NCBI GenBank assembly: GCA_942491485.1
Contig: CALOAX010000002.1
Span: 900,310-964,309, forward strand
Direction: 5' to 3'
DNA length: 64,000 bases
From: Desulfoluna sp942491485
Lineage (GTDB): Bacteria > Desulfobacterota > Desulfobacteria > Desulfobacterales > Desulfolunaceae
The notes beneath the pieces are model-generated. The model did no database searches. It saw only the letters and a program-made list of their open reading frames with translations, and was not told where the DNA came from. Position numbers and translations under genes: made by a program. The stretch's first letter is position 1. Every line of letters begins with the position of its first letter. Positions 26,517 through 35,396 of the stretch are shown here, piece after piece.

Positions 26517-27464
26517 GCAGTTTGAGGGTGTTCCATCCAGATAAAGCCGAATATTCTCCACGGCAATGTCCATGAGCCGGGCCCTGGCTTTGCGGGTCGC
26601 CCAGGCGATGTGGGGAGTGATGTAGCAGTTTTTTGCCGTGAGAAGGGGGTTGTCGGGGCTTGGGGGTTCGACGTCCAGCACATCCAAACCGGCCCCTGCG
26701 ATCTGCCCGGCATTGAGGGCTGACGCCAGGGCTGCTTCGTCGATGACAGCCCCCCTGCTTGTGTTGATGAGATAGCTGGTCTCTTTCATGTTGGCCAGCC
26801 ACGCCTCATCCACCATCTTAAGGGTCGATTCGGTAAGGGGGCAGTGGAGGGTGATCACGTCGCTTTCAGAAATAAGCCGCTCCCGGTCACAGAAGGTCAC
26901 CCCCTCGCCGCCGCCCTTGGGCGTGGTACGGGTATGAACCAGCACCGTCATGCCAAAGGCCCTGGCCAAACCGGCCACCCCTTTTCCGATGCCGCCGTAC
27001 CCGAAAATCCCCAGGGTCAGCCCGGAAAGCCCAACCTGCGGATAATCCCAATAGCAAAAATCCTCGCACTCGGCCCACATCCCGGCCTTGACCGTGGCGT
27101 CATGGTGGGCCACGCGATTGGTGAGCTCCAGAATCAAGGCAAAGACCATCTGAGCCACGGCGTCGTAGCCATACCCCGGCACGTTGGTTACCACGACGCC
27201 CTTTTCCTGAGCGTAGGCAACGTCCACCACGTTGTATCCGGTGGCCAGCACCCCGATATATTTAAGCTCCGGCAACAGCGCATCGATCTCGGCTCTGCCC
27301 ACCTCGGTCTTGTTGGTGAGCACCACCTCCGCACCCTTTGCCCGGGCAACGGTGTCACAGGCATCGGTCCGGTCGTAAAGCGCCGTCTCACCAAAAGCTT
27401 CCACCTCGTCCCAGGAGATGTCTCCCGGTGAAAGGGTATATCCGTCCAATACAACAATCTTCAT
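26493..27464 (-). CDS. D-2-hydroxyacid dehydrogenase (glycerate/hydroxypyruvate reductase type)
   Basis: A 323-residue NAD(P)-dependent dehydrogenase. The nucleotide-binding fold has GIFGYGGIGKGVAGLARAFG, followed by the catalytic triad regions: Arg in LINTSRGAVIDE, Glu in LDVLDVEPPSP and His in YITPHIAWAT. Sequence layout fits HprA-type hydroxypyruvate reductases that make D-glycerate. AGGAGG lies eight bases before the ATG. The last eight residues (CVPPARRG) and the stop codon lie inside a dispersed repeat copy, so the natural C-terminus has been altered. Together with the glycerate 2-kinase it could form a glycerate route (inference). Confidence 0.9.
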   Translation of the reverse strand: MKIVVLDGYTLSPGDISWDEVEAFGETALYDRTDACDTVARAKGAEVVLTNKTEVGRAEIDALLPELKYIGVLATGYNVVDVAYAQEKGVVVTNVPGYGYDAVAQMVFALILELTNRVAHHDATVKAGMWAECEDFCYWDYPQVGLSGLTLGIFGYGGIGKGVAGLARAFGMTVLVHTRTTPKGGGEGVTFCDRERLISESDVITLHCPLTESTLKMVDEAWLANMKETSYLINTSRGAVIDEAALASALNAGQIAGAGLDVLDVEPPSPDNPLLTAKNCYITPHIAWATRKARARLMDIAVENIRLYLDGTPSNCVPPARRG

Positions 27465-27489
27465 GAAATCAGGCCTCCTAAAAAAACAT

Positions 27490-27556
27490 GCCTCCGGCAG
27501 CCAGGGGATGATCCCCTGGACCCCAGGTTGCGAATGCTCCCAGCGTTCATTCCGAC
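27490..27556 (+). repeat. Dispersed repeat, module D (forward)
   Basis: GCCTCCGGCAG followed by the hairpin CCAGGGGATGATCCCCTGG, then ACCCCAGGTTGCGAATGCTCCC. The layout equals module A with another first hairpin. Confidence 0.75.
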
Positions 27557-27895
27557 ACGGTTTGACATTTGCTTGGACGATTCGCTTTTACCCGGCGAGA
27601 AACGCAATTCAACTGAGTTTAAAAGCTCGATACCCATCTGGCAACACATACCCTTAAAAATCCGAGTACCTGGGATTTAAAATCATTCTTGTCTTATTTT
27701 GGGAATGGACTTTCCATGTACAGGGCGGCCAGGCGACTGCGAAGGAAAGGAATGGTGGGAATGGTGCTACATATACAGAAAGGGAGCATTGCCAGATGTA
27801 AACTGACACCACCCCCTGTGGTTAGATCGCCATATCAGGCGTATTGAATTGTCTCTTGCTGCAACGGGCACATAAAATCTGTGCCTGATTTAAGG
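27557..27895. other. Intergenic stretch
   Basis: No gene was recognised on either strand between the module D repeat and the small Lys-rich gene. Confidence 0.4.
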
Positions 27896-28021
27896 TTACT
27901 TGGCAATAAGAGGTTCTGTGACCTTCTTCTCTTTTTTGGCCCTACGCTTTTCCTTCAGGCTCAGTTGCGCTTTTTTCTGTACGTTCTTTTTGGATTTGTC
28001 TTTTTTTCCCTTTTCACCCAT
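27896..28021 (-). CDS. 41-residue lysine-rich small protein
   Basis: The minus strand encodes a 41-residue protein from an ATG at 28021 to TAA at 27896, with a perfect AAGGAGG eight bases upstream of the start. The sequence begins MGEKGKKDKSKKNVQ and contains LSLKEKRRAKKEKKV; 18 of the 41 residues are Lys or Arg and there are no aromatic residues. The reading frame is shorter than usual gene-calling limits. The strong ribosome site and biased composition argue that it is real. A nucleic-acid- or ribosome-binding role would fit the charge, but the function is unknown. Confidence 0.75.
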   Translation of the reverse strand: MGEKGKKDKSKKNVQKKAQLSLKEKRRAKKEKKVTEPLIAK

Positions 28022-28324
28022 ACCCGTCCTCCTTGTGTGAACGTGAATTAAGCCGGACTAAAGCGGTGCCCTCAACAACCTTATGCGGCCCTGACACTGC
28101 CAGGCAGACAGCCTGGCGACTCGCGGAGTTAACCCAGATCAACTATACGTTTTTATGGGATATTAATCAAACACAAGAGCATGCTTTTGTGAATTCAAAA
28201 CCTGAATTCAGCTCTCCCATAAAACGCCTCGGCACCCAGATCCGTGTCTACCCAAAGCCATCAGCACATACTCAAGAACCTGTTCAATCTTCAGCTATAG
28301 AGTCGTACGAAGCCCTAAGCGAAC
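28022..28324. other. Intergenic stretch upstream of the small Lys-rich gene
   Basis: No convincing gene. It should contain the leftward promoter for the 41-residue protein; no clear hexamers were identified. Confidence 0.4.
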
Positions 28325-28408
28325 GTCATTGCGATTTGACCCGAGGAACGAGGGACAAATCGCAATGACAACCCACTTTCAAGGTGGCTCACCTTGCCGC
28401 CGGAGGCA
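28325..28408 (-). repeat. Dispersed repeat, module A (reverse)
   Basis: The outer stem here is GTCATTGCGATTTG pairing with CAAATCGCAATGAC around ACCCGAGGAACGAGGGA, followed by TTTCAAGGTGGCTCACCTTG and CCGCCGGAGGC. The stem sequence differs from other copies but remains fully paired. Confidence 0.9.
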
Positions 28409-28429
28409 TATTTTTTGCCTTTCCCAGCC

Positions 28430-30142
28430 CTACAACGCCCCGAACACCTGCACCTCAGCCAGGGAGAGGAAGTTGGCACCATCCAATTGAACTTTCACAT
28501 ACCGGCCCTGCACTGCAACAGGCAGGTTCAGGGTGCTGGCAGGCATACCTGCCTGATAAATTTTATAGACCGCTGGGTCGGAGATCAGGTCATCGATGCT
28601 TCTGTTGTGGATGGGGGTCTCTGAGACAAACACATAAAAGTCGCTAAGTCGGTAGGAACAACAATCCGTTCGGTTGGTGAGCCTGATTTCAGAGAGCACG
28701 GCTTGCACCCCCAAATCAACCTGCCACCAGGCATTGGCGTCGGTGTTGGTATGGGTCACGGAACCGCCACCCCAATTCCCGTTTGGGTTGCCGTCCACGG
28801 CACGTGATGCAAAGGCGTACCCTCCGTAAGTGGAGGACTGGAGTGTTTCTTTTCCAAGGGCGAGGTTGGCCTGGGTGTTGGCCACCCACTGCCCTTCGTT
28901 CAACCGGTCGGAGTAGTTGAGCCAGACGGAATCGACCACCATATCGGTTTTGAGATCCCTCAATTCAGCATTCTCATACCCGTTCACAGGCACGCCGAAG
29001 TCAAGGCCCTCTCCGGGGAATTCATCGCTGCAGGCAGACGCAGCCTCAACCCATGTGTACGACCCATCCGTAATGGTCCATTCGCGGGAAACCGGATCCT
29101 GGCAAGCCACGCGTCTGTAGAGTGAGCAGGGAAGATCATTGAAGCGACCGTCGCCCCTTTGCACCGCACAGTCTTCGCCACCTGCATTGTTGGGTTCGTT
29201 TTCACCCCAACTCCAGATCTGAGCCTGCAACCGTGAATCAAAGGGCACGACCTGGTCCAGCCCGATGGCCCCAATGCCACACTCAGCCATCTCAGCGGCG
29301 TCCGTTGCCGTGATGGGCGGGCCGGGATCGCCAAACATGGATGACAAGACCGTCGAGTCTTCATAGATTCGAACCAGATGATTTTGAATATAGTCCGTGT
29401 CTCTGCTCCCCGCCGTACACACAGGATACGGGGTAAAATTCTCCAGGGACTCTGTGGCTGAAAAATGGCCGTTGAACACATAATTGGACCAGTTGGTGGT
29501 CGCACAATTTCCGCCCACCAGAAGAATCTGTTTTCCGGAAGCAAGGACATCCGCCTTTGACAGATCCATGGGCAACGACCGACACCCATTGGGCTTGAAA
29601 ACAAGGTTCCCGATGATGCCGTTCATCTCAGAGATGGCTTTGTCGTAATGCCCCTCCATGTGGTCCTCGATATAAATTATCAAAACCTCGTTGGGGTTGC
29701 TGTTGAGCCAGTTTTTCACCTCCTGAAGCCCTTGCGTAAAAAAGCGATCGTTGGGATGGGTTCCCGTGTCCCCATTTGCGTGACTCAGCTTCAATTCCTG
29801 GGTAAAGGTCCACTCCCAGGGCCAGAACCCACTCGAAGAAAAGGTGTGGTGCACATCCAGCTCAATGGCCCGTATGCCGATCTCCAGTTGGTCGTAAATA
29901 CTGATCTGCTGATTGGGGTCAATGTAACTTCCGTTCTGTGAGTAGACCCCGGCATTGTACGAATTGTGCGTCGTCAAAAAACATGCCCTCCCAAGAGGGG
30001 CCGCGAGATCAATATCCCCCTGGTGCTGCAACGCCTGATGCGCCCAGCTCGCCTTGTAATCCGACACCTCCGATGCACTCACAGTAGACGATAGAAACAT
30101 CATCACACCTGCCACCAGACATCTGGAACATGTTCTCAGCAT
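28430..30142 (-). CDS. Secreted PI-PLC X-domain protein with lectin-like and discoidin domains
   Basis: A 570-residue exported protein. After a signal peptide (RCLVAGVMMFLSSTVSA) comes a PLC-X TIM-barrel with the two catalytic His regions TTHNSYNAG (His59) and ELDVHHTF (His98), plus YIEDHMEG and LLVGG. Near residues 285-385 is a C-type-lectin-like block (WSWGENEPNNAGGEDCAVQR, RFNDLPCS, YRRVACQ). The last 150 residues form an F5/8C discoidin domain (NLALGKETLQSSTYGG, WWQVDLG, RYVKVQLDGANFLSLAEVQV). It likely cleaves phosphoinositides or glycan-lipid anchors outside the cell, targeted by two carbohydrate-binding modules. RBS GAGGGGG precedes 30142. It is monocistronic. Confidence 0.87.
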   Translation of the reverse strand: MLRTCSRCLVAGVMMFLSSTVSASEVSDYKASWAHQALQHQGDIDLAAPLGRACFLTTHNSYNAGVYSQNGSYIDPNQQISIYDQLEIGIRAIELDVHHTFSSSGFWPWEWTFTQELKLSHANGDTGTHPNDRFFTQGLQEVKNWLNSNPNEVLIIYIEDHMEGHYDKAISEMNGIIGNLVFKPNGCRSLPMDLSKADVLASGKQILLVGGNCATTNWSNYVFNGHFSATESLENFTPYPVCTAGSRDTDYIQNHLVRIYEDSTVLSSMFGDPGPPITATDAAEMAECGIGAIGLDQVVPFDSRLQAQIWSWGENEPNNAGGEDCAVQRGDGRFNDLPCSLYRRVACQDPVSREWTITDGSYTWVEAASACSDEFPGEGLDFGVPVNGYENAELRDLKTDMVVDSVWLNYSDRLNEGQWVANTQANLALGKETLQSSTYGGYAFASRAVDGNPNGNWGGGSVTHTNTDANAWWQVDLGVQAVLSEIRLTNRTDCCSYRLSDFYVFVSETPIHNRSIDDLISDPAVYKIYQAGMPASTLNLPVAVQGRYVKVQLDGANFLSLAEVQVFGAL

Positions 30143-30199
30143 GGATCCCCCTCTTTGAGTTTGGGTAAGACGAACGGAAAAATGGGAAATAACGAATAG

Positions 30200-30300
30200 G
30201 CAACCCCCGGCGACCAGATGAAGGCACCTGGAGACCTGATTGCAAAGGCTCTCGACCTTCATTCATAAATCCGATCACATTCGGTGACGGGCTGCGCCCG
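30200..30300 (+). repeat. Dispersed repeat, variant copy
   Basis: CCCCGGCGACCAGATGAAGG, then CACCTGGAGACCTGATTGC, then TCTCGACCTTCATTCATAAATC and GACGGGCTGCGCCCG. The order of elements equals modules A and D, but the sequence of both hairpins is different. Confidence 0.55.
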
Positions 30301-30801
30301 TAATCAACGATCAAGGTTTATGACCGATAGCCGGGCCACAAGGGCACTTGTTTTTGGGTAGATTCTTGCCGAAACAGCTCCGGCTGCGAAGTACAGCGGC
30401 ACTCTTCCCCATGTGGAAAATCACTGATTCATTCACGTAAGACAGAACTGAATCGACAGGTAAAGAGTGGGACAATTGGGTCTGGCATGTTGCGGACAAA
30501 GGGCTCTGAAGCTATTTGAAGCGCTATCGACCCATGGAAGGCTTTGCAAACAGGTAACACAAAGCTCTATTGATACAAACAGCGGATATGATGTCGAATT
30601 ACATATTTTTATAGTGGGTGAGATTCTCTGTCAATGGATTTAGAACAAACGGGTGTGGAGACAGGTGGCAACCATTGGCGAACCCGCTGTGTCGAATGCA
30701 GAGACGCATACCTTGACGTAGGGTTGGACCATCGTGCTTGTGAAGAGAGGGGGAAGATTACACGAGTGGACTTCGAGGAAGAAAGAAGAGGAAGAGAAAT
30801 G
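30301..30801. other. Intergenic region downstream of the tRNA cluster
   Basis: No coding frame with a recognised motif, and no obvious terminator for the leftward tRNA operon. Confidence 0.4.
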
Positions 30802-30879
30802 TGGCGTCCCCAAGGGGATTTGAACCCCTGTCGCCGGCGTGAAAGGCCGGTGTCCTGGACCAGGCTAGACGATGGGGAC
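30802..30879 (-). tRNA. tRNA-Glu (anticodon TTC)
   Basis: A 78-nt cloverleaf with CCA encoded at its 3' end. The acceptor stem GTCCCCA pairs with TGGGGAC and the discriminator is G. The anticodon loop CTTTCAC gives TTC. It is third in the leftward Phe-Asp-Glu cluster. Confidence 0.97.
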
Positions 30880-30903
30880 GCAATCATTTCTTCTTTCGGG
30901 TTG

Positions 30904-30980
30904 TGGCGGGAGTGACGAGACTCGAACTCGCGGCCTCCAGCGTGACAGGCTGGCGTTCTAACCAACTGAACTACACCCCC
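30904..30980 (-). tRNA. tRNA-Asp (anticodon GTC)
   Basis: A 77-nt cloverleaf with CCA encoded. The acceptor GGGGGTG pairs with CACTCCC with one G-U pair. The anticodon loop CTGTCAC gives GTC. It lies between tRNA-Phe and tRNA-Glu. Confidence 0.97.
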
Positions 30981-31002
30981 GTAACCCAAAAAAGTTGTCG
31001 AG

Positions 31003-31078
<76 letters not shown>

Positions 31079-31275
31079 TCACCAAACGAGAACAGGTTTT
31101 AAAGAAATTCACCGGCGGTGTCAACCGAAAGTTGCATGCCGTGTAAAATTCCATGGCGATTGAGCCTTTCAAAGGCTGTAAACAACCTGTGACAAGCCCA
31201 TTGAGGCGGCTGTTTGCGAAGACAACACCCCCTGCCATACAGGGGCTGTCCTCGAGAAACACCCCTGCCCGACCC

Positions 31276-32526
31276 TCACTTCAACCAACTGGAAATGTTC
31301 GCTTTATTTTCTGGCACGAGCGCATTGAATTTTGCACCATACACCAGGGTTGCGAGGATATCCTCTTCTTCCATGGGTGGTTCAGATGAAAAATGCAATG
31401 CGGCCTCTCCTTCTGAGGTGAGGGTGAGGGTATAATCCACATTGGACGATGAGGCCCGGGCTTTCAGCTCTCTGTTGCCACCGGGCGTGTCGGTCAGGTC
31501 AATCGTGGTCTGCTTTACCGTAAAAAGCACATGTCCCAAGGTGAAGTGACCACCGCCTATATCCAATGCGACCTTTTCCCCGCCCACTGAACGGTAGGCA
31601 GCGTCAAGGGTCAGGGCCCTTATGGGTGGAACCGACTCATGTTCAAAATAGTCATCGAATGAAAAGTTAGTAAGCGTGACCTTTTGTGTTGCAGCATCCT
31701 TGCCTGTGATTCTAATTGCCCCACCAAATCCTTCGAAGGCACCCATCAAGGCTGGCTGACCGGTAAAATCAACGGAGCCGGTAAACTCGATATCCTTCTT
31801 CAACGCCCAGTGAAGCTTTTCTCCGATTCGGCCACGTATATCGATGGCCGATCCGTACTTGCCCTCGGCCAAGTCACCCGTCGGGATGATATCTATGTCC
31901 ACATTGTTGCTTGAAAGAACCAACCGCCCCAGAAGAAACGTCTCACCTGCAACCATAAACCCGTCTGACTCAAATTTTTCAATGGTGGTTTGCTCCTGTG
32001 TCAGGGGGTCCTCGATGGTGAGATCGTTTATGCGGATCTCTTTGACGATCCATTTCTTGGCAAGGTATCTCTCAACAATGGAGTCCGATGCTTGATCATC
32101 AAGGGGCTCATTGCCGGTGGTATAATCCGGGCCGTTCACAGGATCGGTGCTCTCTTCCATTGAAAACGAATCGTCACCACCTGTCACTGTTTCTTCATAC
32201 GACGTTTCGCCAGGGCTGATGTAAAGATGGGCGGCTTCGAGGTGAATGCTGGTGATGATGATGGCCTCGGATGTATTCTCGTACTCAAACCCCATGTTCT
32301 TTATGGTTGAGACCCTGGCGGGGTCCTCGGGGTGCGTGTAGGAGAGAGTCCCGATCGTAAACCCACGGGAAAAAGTGCCCGTGACATCATCAAACGCCCA
32401 GTGCGGGTCCAGTTTCTCCACCATGCCAAAGACCGCCCGGGCCGGAAGGGCCGTATAAAACAGAGCGACATACCCAAAACCTGCGATAAGAAGAACCATC
32501 ACCAGAAGAACTTTTATCACTTTCAA
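31276..32526 (-). CDS. AsmA/TamB-like membrane-anchored protein
   Basis: A 416-residue protein with an N-terminal transmembrane anchor (VLLVMVLLIAGFGYVALFY), then long beta-rich sequence (VTGTFSRGFTIGTLSYTHPE, VSTIKNMGFEYEN). Near the C-terminus PPMEEEDILATLVYGAKF resembles the TamB (DUF490) end motif PPLxEDEIL...LLFG. TamB-like proteins span the periplasm and move phospholipids; this shortened form would be a relative. The start is a TTG with AGGAG seven bases upstream. It is followed on its upstream side by a repeat copy, then an ion channel gene. Confidence 0.7.
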   Translation of the reverse strand: MKVIKVLLVMVLLIAGFGYVALFYTALPARAVFGMVEKLDPHWAFDDVTGTFSRGFTIGTLSYTHPEDPARVSTIKNMGFEYENTSEAIIITSIHLEAAHLYISPGETSYEETVTGGDDSFSMEESTDPVNGPDYTTGNEPLDDQASDSIVERYLAKKWIVKEIRINDLTIEDPLTQEQTTIEKFESDGFMVAGETFLLGRLVLSSNNVDIDIIPTGDLAEGKYGSAIDIRGRIGEKLHWALKKDIEFTGSVDFTGQPALMGAFEGFGGAIRITGKDAATQKVTLTNFSFDDYFEHESVPPIRALTLDAAYRSVGGEKVALDIGGGHFTLGHVLFTVKQTTIDLTDTPGGNRELKARASSSNVDYTLTLTSEGEAALHFSSEPPMEEEDILATLVYGAKFNALVPENKANISSWLK

Positions 32527-32585
32527 CAGAACACTCCTTTTTGCAGATCCATGAAATACAATGTGTCCAAACCATGCTCAACGTC

Positions 32586-32750
32586 GCCTCCGGTGCCCCC
32601 AGCGGGTGCCAAACGTTTTTGACCTAATCTAAAAATGTGGGCCTGACAAACAGATTTCATCTTTGATTTCAAGGGCACATGAAATTCAAAGGAGGATGTG
32701 ATTTGCCCTGAGGAACGAGGGGTAAAGCGCATCCGCAACCTGCCATTCAA
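32586..32750 (-). repeat. Dispersed repeat, modules B and A (reverse, diverged)
   Basis: Starts GCCTCCGGTGCCCCC and ends GCATCCGCAACCTGCC without a terminal CCGGAGGC. The stop codon of the adjacent ion channel gene lies at its right end, so the repeat abuts the coding region. Confidence 0.75.
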
Positions 32751-33574
32751 TTCAGGCGAGCGGAGCAGTGCTTACAAAAAACAGCATCGGGATCGTGCCC
32801 TTCGGCCATGCATTCCGGGCAGACCTGTGTGGAGACGATCTTCTTCTGCCCTGCAATTCCCAACTCAGCCGTGACGATCCCTGTCGGGACCGCAATGATG
32901 GCATAGCCCAGGATCATGATCACAGATGCCAGGGCCTGGCCCGGGTTTGTTTTGGGCGAGATATCTCCGTACCCGACGGTGGTCATGGTGACGATGGCCC
33001 AGTAGACACTCCGGGGAATGCTGGTAAACCCGTTTGGGGGCCCTTCAACCAGGTACATGAGGGAGCCGAAGATGATCACCAGGGTAAGAATGGTCAGCAG
33101 GAAGATCGTGATTTTCCTGCGGCTCGCCTGGAGTGCCCGTGTCAGAATGGAGGCCTCCCCGATATAGGTTGCCAGCTTGAACACCCGGAACACCCTTAGC
33201 ACCCGCAGCACCCGTATGACGATGAGGTACTGGCTGCCGGGCACAAAAAGGCTGATATAGGTGGGTATAATGGCCAGAAGGTCCACCACACCGAGAAAGC
33301 TTACCGCATACCCCAGGGGCCTCTTCACACAGGAGAGCCGCAGAATGTATTCCGCGGTAAACAAGAGGGTAAACCCCCACTCCATTCCGTGAAGATACAG
33401 TCCGTAGCGATCATGAAAGTCCGCCACGCTGTCCAGCATCACGACCATCACACTTGAAACAATGGCGATGATCAGGATGATATCAAACCATTTGCCGGCC
33501 TTTGTGTCCGCTTCAAAGATGATTTCATGAAGCCTGTGGCGAATACGCTGAAGCTCTGTTGGCCTGGATGTCAT
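32747..33574 (-). CDS. Voltage-gated-type ion channel with C-terminal zinc ribbon
   Basis: A 275-residue six-helix channel of the voltage-gated K+ type. Helices S1-S3 are followed by an S4-like segment with regularly spaced Arg (RVLRVLRVFRVFK), then S5, the pore with filter TVGYGD, and S6. The C-terminal tail carries a CPEC...CKHC zinc ribbon, which is unusual for this class. The start is the ATG at 33574 with GGAG eight bases upstream, and a TTG six bases earlier is less likely. The last codons sit directly against a dispersed repeat. Ion selectivity is inferred from the filter. Confidence 0.9.
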   Translation of the reverse strand: MTSRPTELQRIRHRLHEIIFEADTKAGKWFDIILIIAIVSSVMVVMLDSVADFHDRYGLYLHGMEWGFTLLFTAEYILRLSCVKRPLGYAVSFLGVVDLLAIIPTYISLFVPGSQYLIVIRVLRVLRVFRVFKLATYIGEASILTRALQASRRKITIFLLTILTLVIIFGSLMYLVEGPPNGFTSIPRSVYWAIVTMTTVGYGDISPKTNPGQALASVIMILGYAIIAVPTGIVTAELGIAGQKKIVSTQVCPECMAEGHDPDAVFCKHCSARLN

Positions 33575-33641
33575 GGGCAAGTCTCCGTGGAGTCAGAAAG
33601 AAGGGTCACGTGCAGGCCTTTCATACAATAAAGGGGCGTGT

Positions 33642-33723
33642 CTCCGGCGTCCAGGGGATAATCCCCTGACCCCATATTGCAAATGCCCTCGCCCCTCGCT
33701 ACTCGGGTCGAGAGCATTTGCAG
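33642..33723 (+). repeat. Dispersed repeat, module D (forward)
   Basis: CTCCGGCG then the hairpin CAGGGGATAATCCCCTG, then a second stem TTGCAAATGC pairing with GCATTTGCAG around CTCGCCCCTCGCTACTCGGG. Both hairpins differ in sequence from module A but hold the same position. Confidence 0.75.
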
Positions 33724-33791
33724 AAATTTTCCTCTAAAAATAAACAAGGCGCGTTTGTCAAATTGAACCTTTTCAAATCAGGTAAAAATCG

Positions 33792-33981
33792 ACTCCGGCG
33801 GCCCTGCCGGGGGACAAACGTTTGAAAAGTTTGATAAACAGATCTATAAAATGAGCCTTGAAAACTATCGCTTCAAAAGCGGATGTAATTTGACCCGAGG
33901 GACGAGGGGCAAAACGCATACGCTACCTGTTTTCAAGGAATTTTGCCTAATGTGGCTTCGCCACCCTTGCCCGCCGGAGGC
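33792..33981 (-). repeat. Dispersed repeat, modules B and A (reverse)
   Basis: ACTCCGGCGGCCCTGCCGGG, then CAAACGTTTGAAAAGTTTG; the far end has GTGGCTTCGCCAC, a third type of first hairpin, and CCGCCGGAGGC. Confidence 0.85.
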
Positions 33982-34073
33982 AGCTTTTTGGAAGCTGAAT
34001 GGGTACGTGCCGGGTTGATATCATAACAAGGCAATGGCTCCCGGGCCCCTGAAGAAGGGCCCGGGGATATTTC

Positions 34074-35396
34074 TTATTCTTCGCTCGACGTCGGAAGATT
34101 CACCTCCTGAAGATCGTCGCCAAGATGGATCCGTTCCGTGCTTCCGAGCACGCCTAAGGCCAGGGCCAGAATCGTCCAGGCGTGAACGGCGTGATACCCG
34201 CCACCGTAATGCTCCCCGAGCTCATGGATCTGGGCATGGCAATTGTGGCATCCGGTAATGCAGTAAGGTGCCTGGGTTCCCTTGATCTGCTTATCCTTTA
34301 TCTTTCCGTACTCGAGCCGCTGCTCCTTGTATCCGGACTGCAGGAACCCCCCACCTCCGCCACAGCAGAAATTATTCGATTTATTGGGGGTCATGTCCAC
34401 AAAATTATCTTTCCCCACGCAGGACGTGACAACAAAGCGCATGTCATCGGCGGCCGCATCGCCAAAGGTCTTGCGGACAATCTGACAGGGATCCTGAAGG
34501 GTGAACTTGATCTTCAGCTCGTCGTTCCAGCTGGGATCGGGCTTAAGCTTTCCTTCGCGAATCCACTTGGCGTAAAGATTGTACATGGTCTCGACTTCAA
34601 AGTTGTGAGGAATTTTGAACTTATCCAGTCCTACCAGGACTGCAAAGGTGATGTGCCCTCACTCCGTATTGAGAAACGTTTTGCACCCCAGCTCATCACA
34701 TTTTTGAGCGCTCCTTTCGGTCAGCTCCTTCCACCCTTTGTCATCGGCCATGAACAGGCAATAGTTCTCGGCGGCCCACCCGACGCTGCCGTACGTCCAG
34801 TCCACACCGGCAAGGTTCAGGATTTTCCACAAGGGCCCCATCTCTTCAGGCTCGATCATGGGCTCCCTGGAGTTCTGGTTAATAAAAAATTCCGCCCCCT
34901 CTTTGTCGATGGGGGCCTGAAGGTTCCGCTCCTCCCAAATGGGGTACTCCTCCTTGATCTCTTCAAGGAGGTCTTCCACCACAAACTCGAAATCTTCCTG
35001 TGAACACCCCATGGCGCTGTTGGTTGGCTTTGACAAGGCCATGTCGCAGGAGCCGAGAATCCCCTTGGGCATCTCATCACGGGGACGCAACCTCCGTGCG
35101 TTGAACACAAGCTGCGGGATGTTGATTTTCATGGGGCAGACATACATGCACCGGGTACACATGGTGCAAAACCAGGGCCAACGGCTCTCCTTGATCTCCT
35201 CGTCCATGCCCAGGGCAGCCATGCGCAGGAACTTGCGCGGGTCCATGTCGTCCATGTTTGTTGCCGGACAACCGGAGGCACACGCCCCGCAGGTCAGGCA
35301 GTCGTTGAGGTTCCCCCCGTCCGGGAGCAGCTTCATGACCATGTCTTTAAAGGCGCTCTTGCTTCCACTCTTCAGTTTGATTGGTTTGTCACTCAT
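34074..35396 (-). CDS. HdrD/GlpC-like iron-sulfur oxidoreductase, predicted selenoprotein (in-frame TGA)
   Basis: Two frames that look separate (34659-35396 and 34074-34586) are one gene of 440 residues interrupted by a single in-frame TGA at 34661-34659. The N-terminus has two [4Fe-4S] motifs: C33, C36, C39, C43 and C77, C80, C83, C87. A CCG domain follows with C304, CCG at 344-346 and C383/C386 (TGCHNC). The TGA (residue 246) falls in KTFLNTE-U-GHITF, where homologues typically have Cys (TECGH), so selenocysteine is likely. A SECIS-like hairpin starts 17 bases after the TGA. Such proteins transfer electrons between quinones, ferredoxins or disulfides. RBS AGGAGG precedes the ATG. Confidence 0.88.
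34626..34661 (-). promoter_or_regulatory. Predicted bacterial SECIS element
   Basis: On the minus strand the TGA is followed by 16 bases, then CAGTCC, loop TGGTA and GGACTG. The 6-bp stem is perfect; the loop contains G and begins 23 bases after the TGA, in the usual distance range for bacterial SECIS elements. Confidence 0.8.

Noticed and set aside
34587..34661. The TGA in the Fe-S oxidoreductase as a simple nonsense mutation
   Set aside because: The frame downstream is intact for 195 codons with all CCG-domain cysteines, the position is normally Cys, and a SECIS-like stem follows. Decay would be expected to leave more than one lesion.
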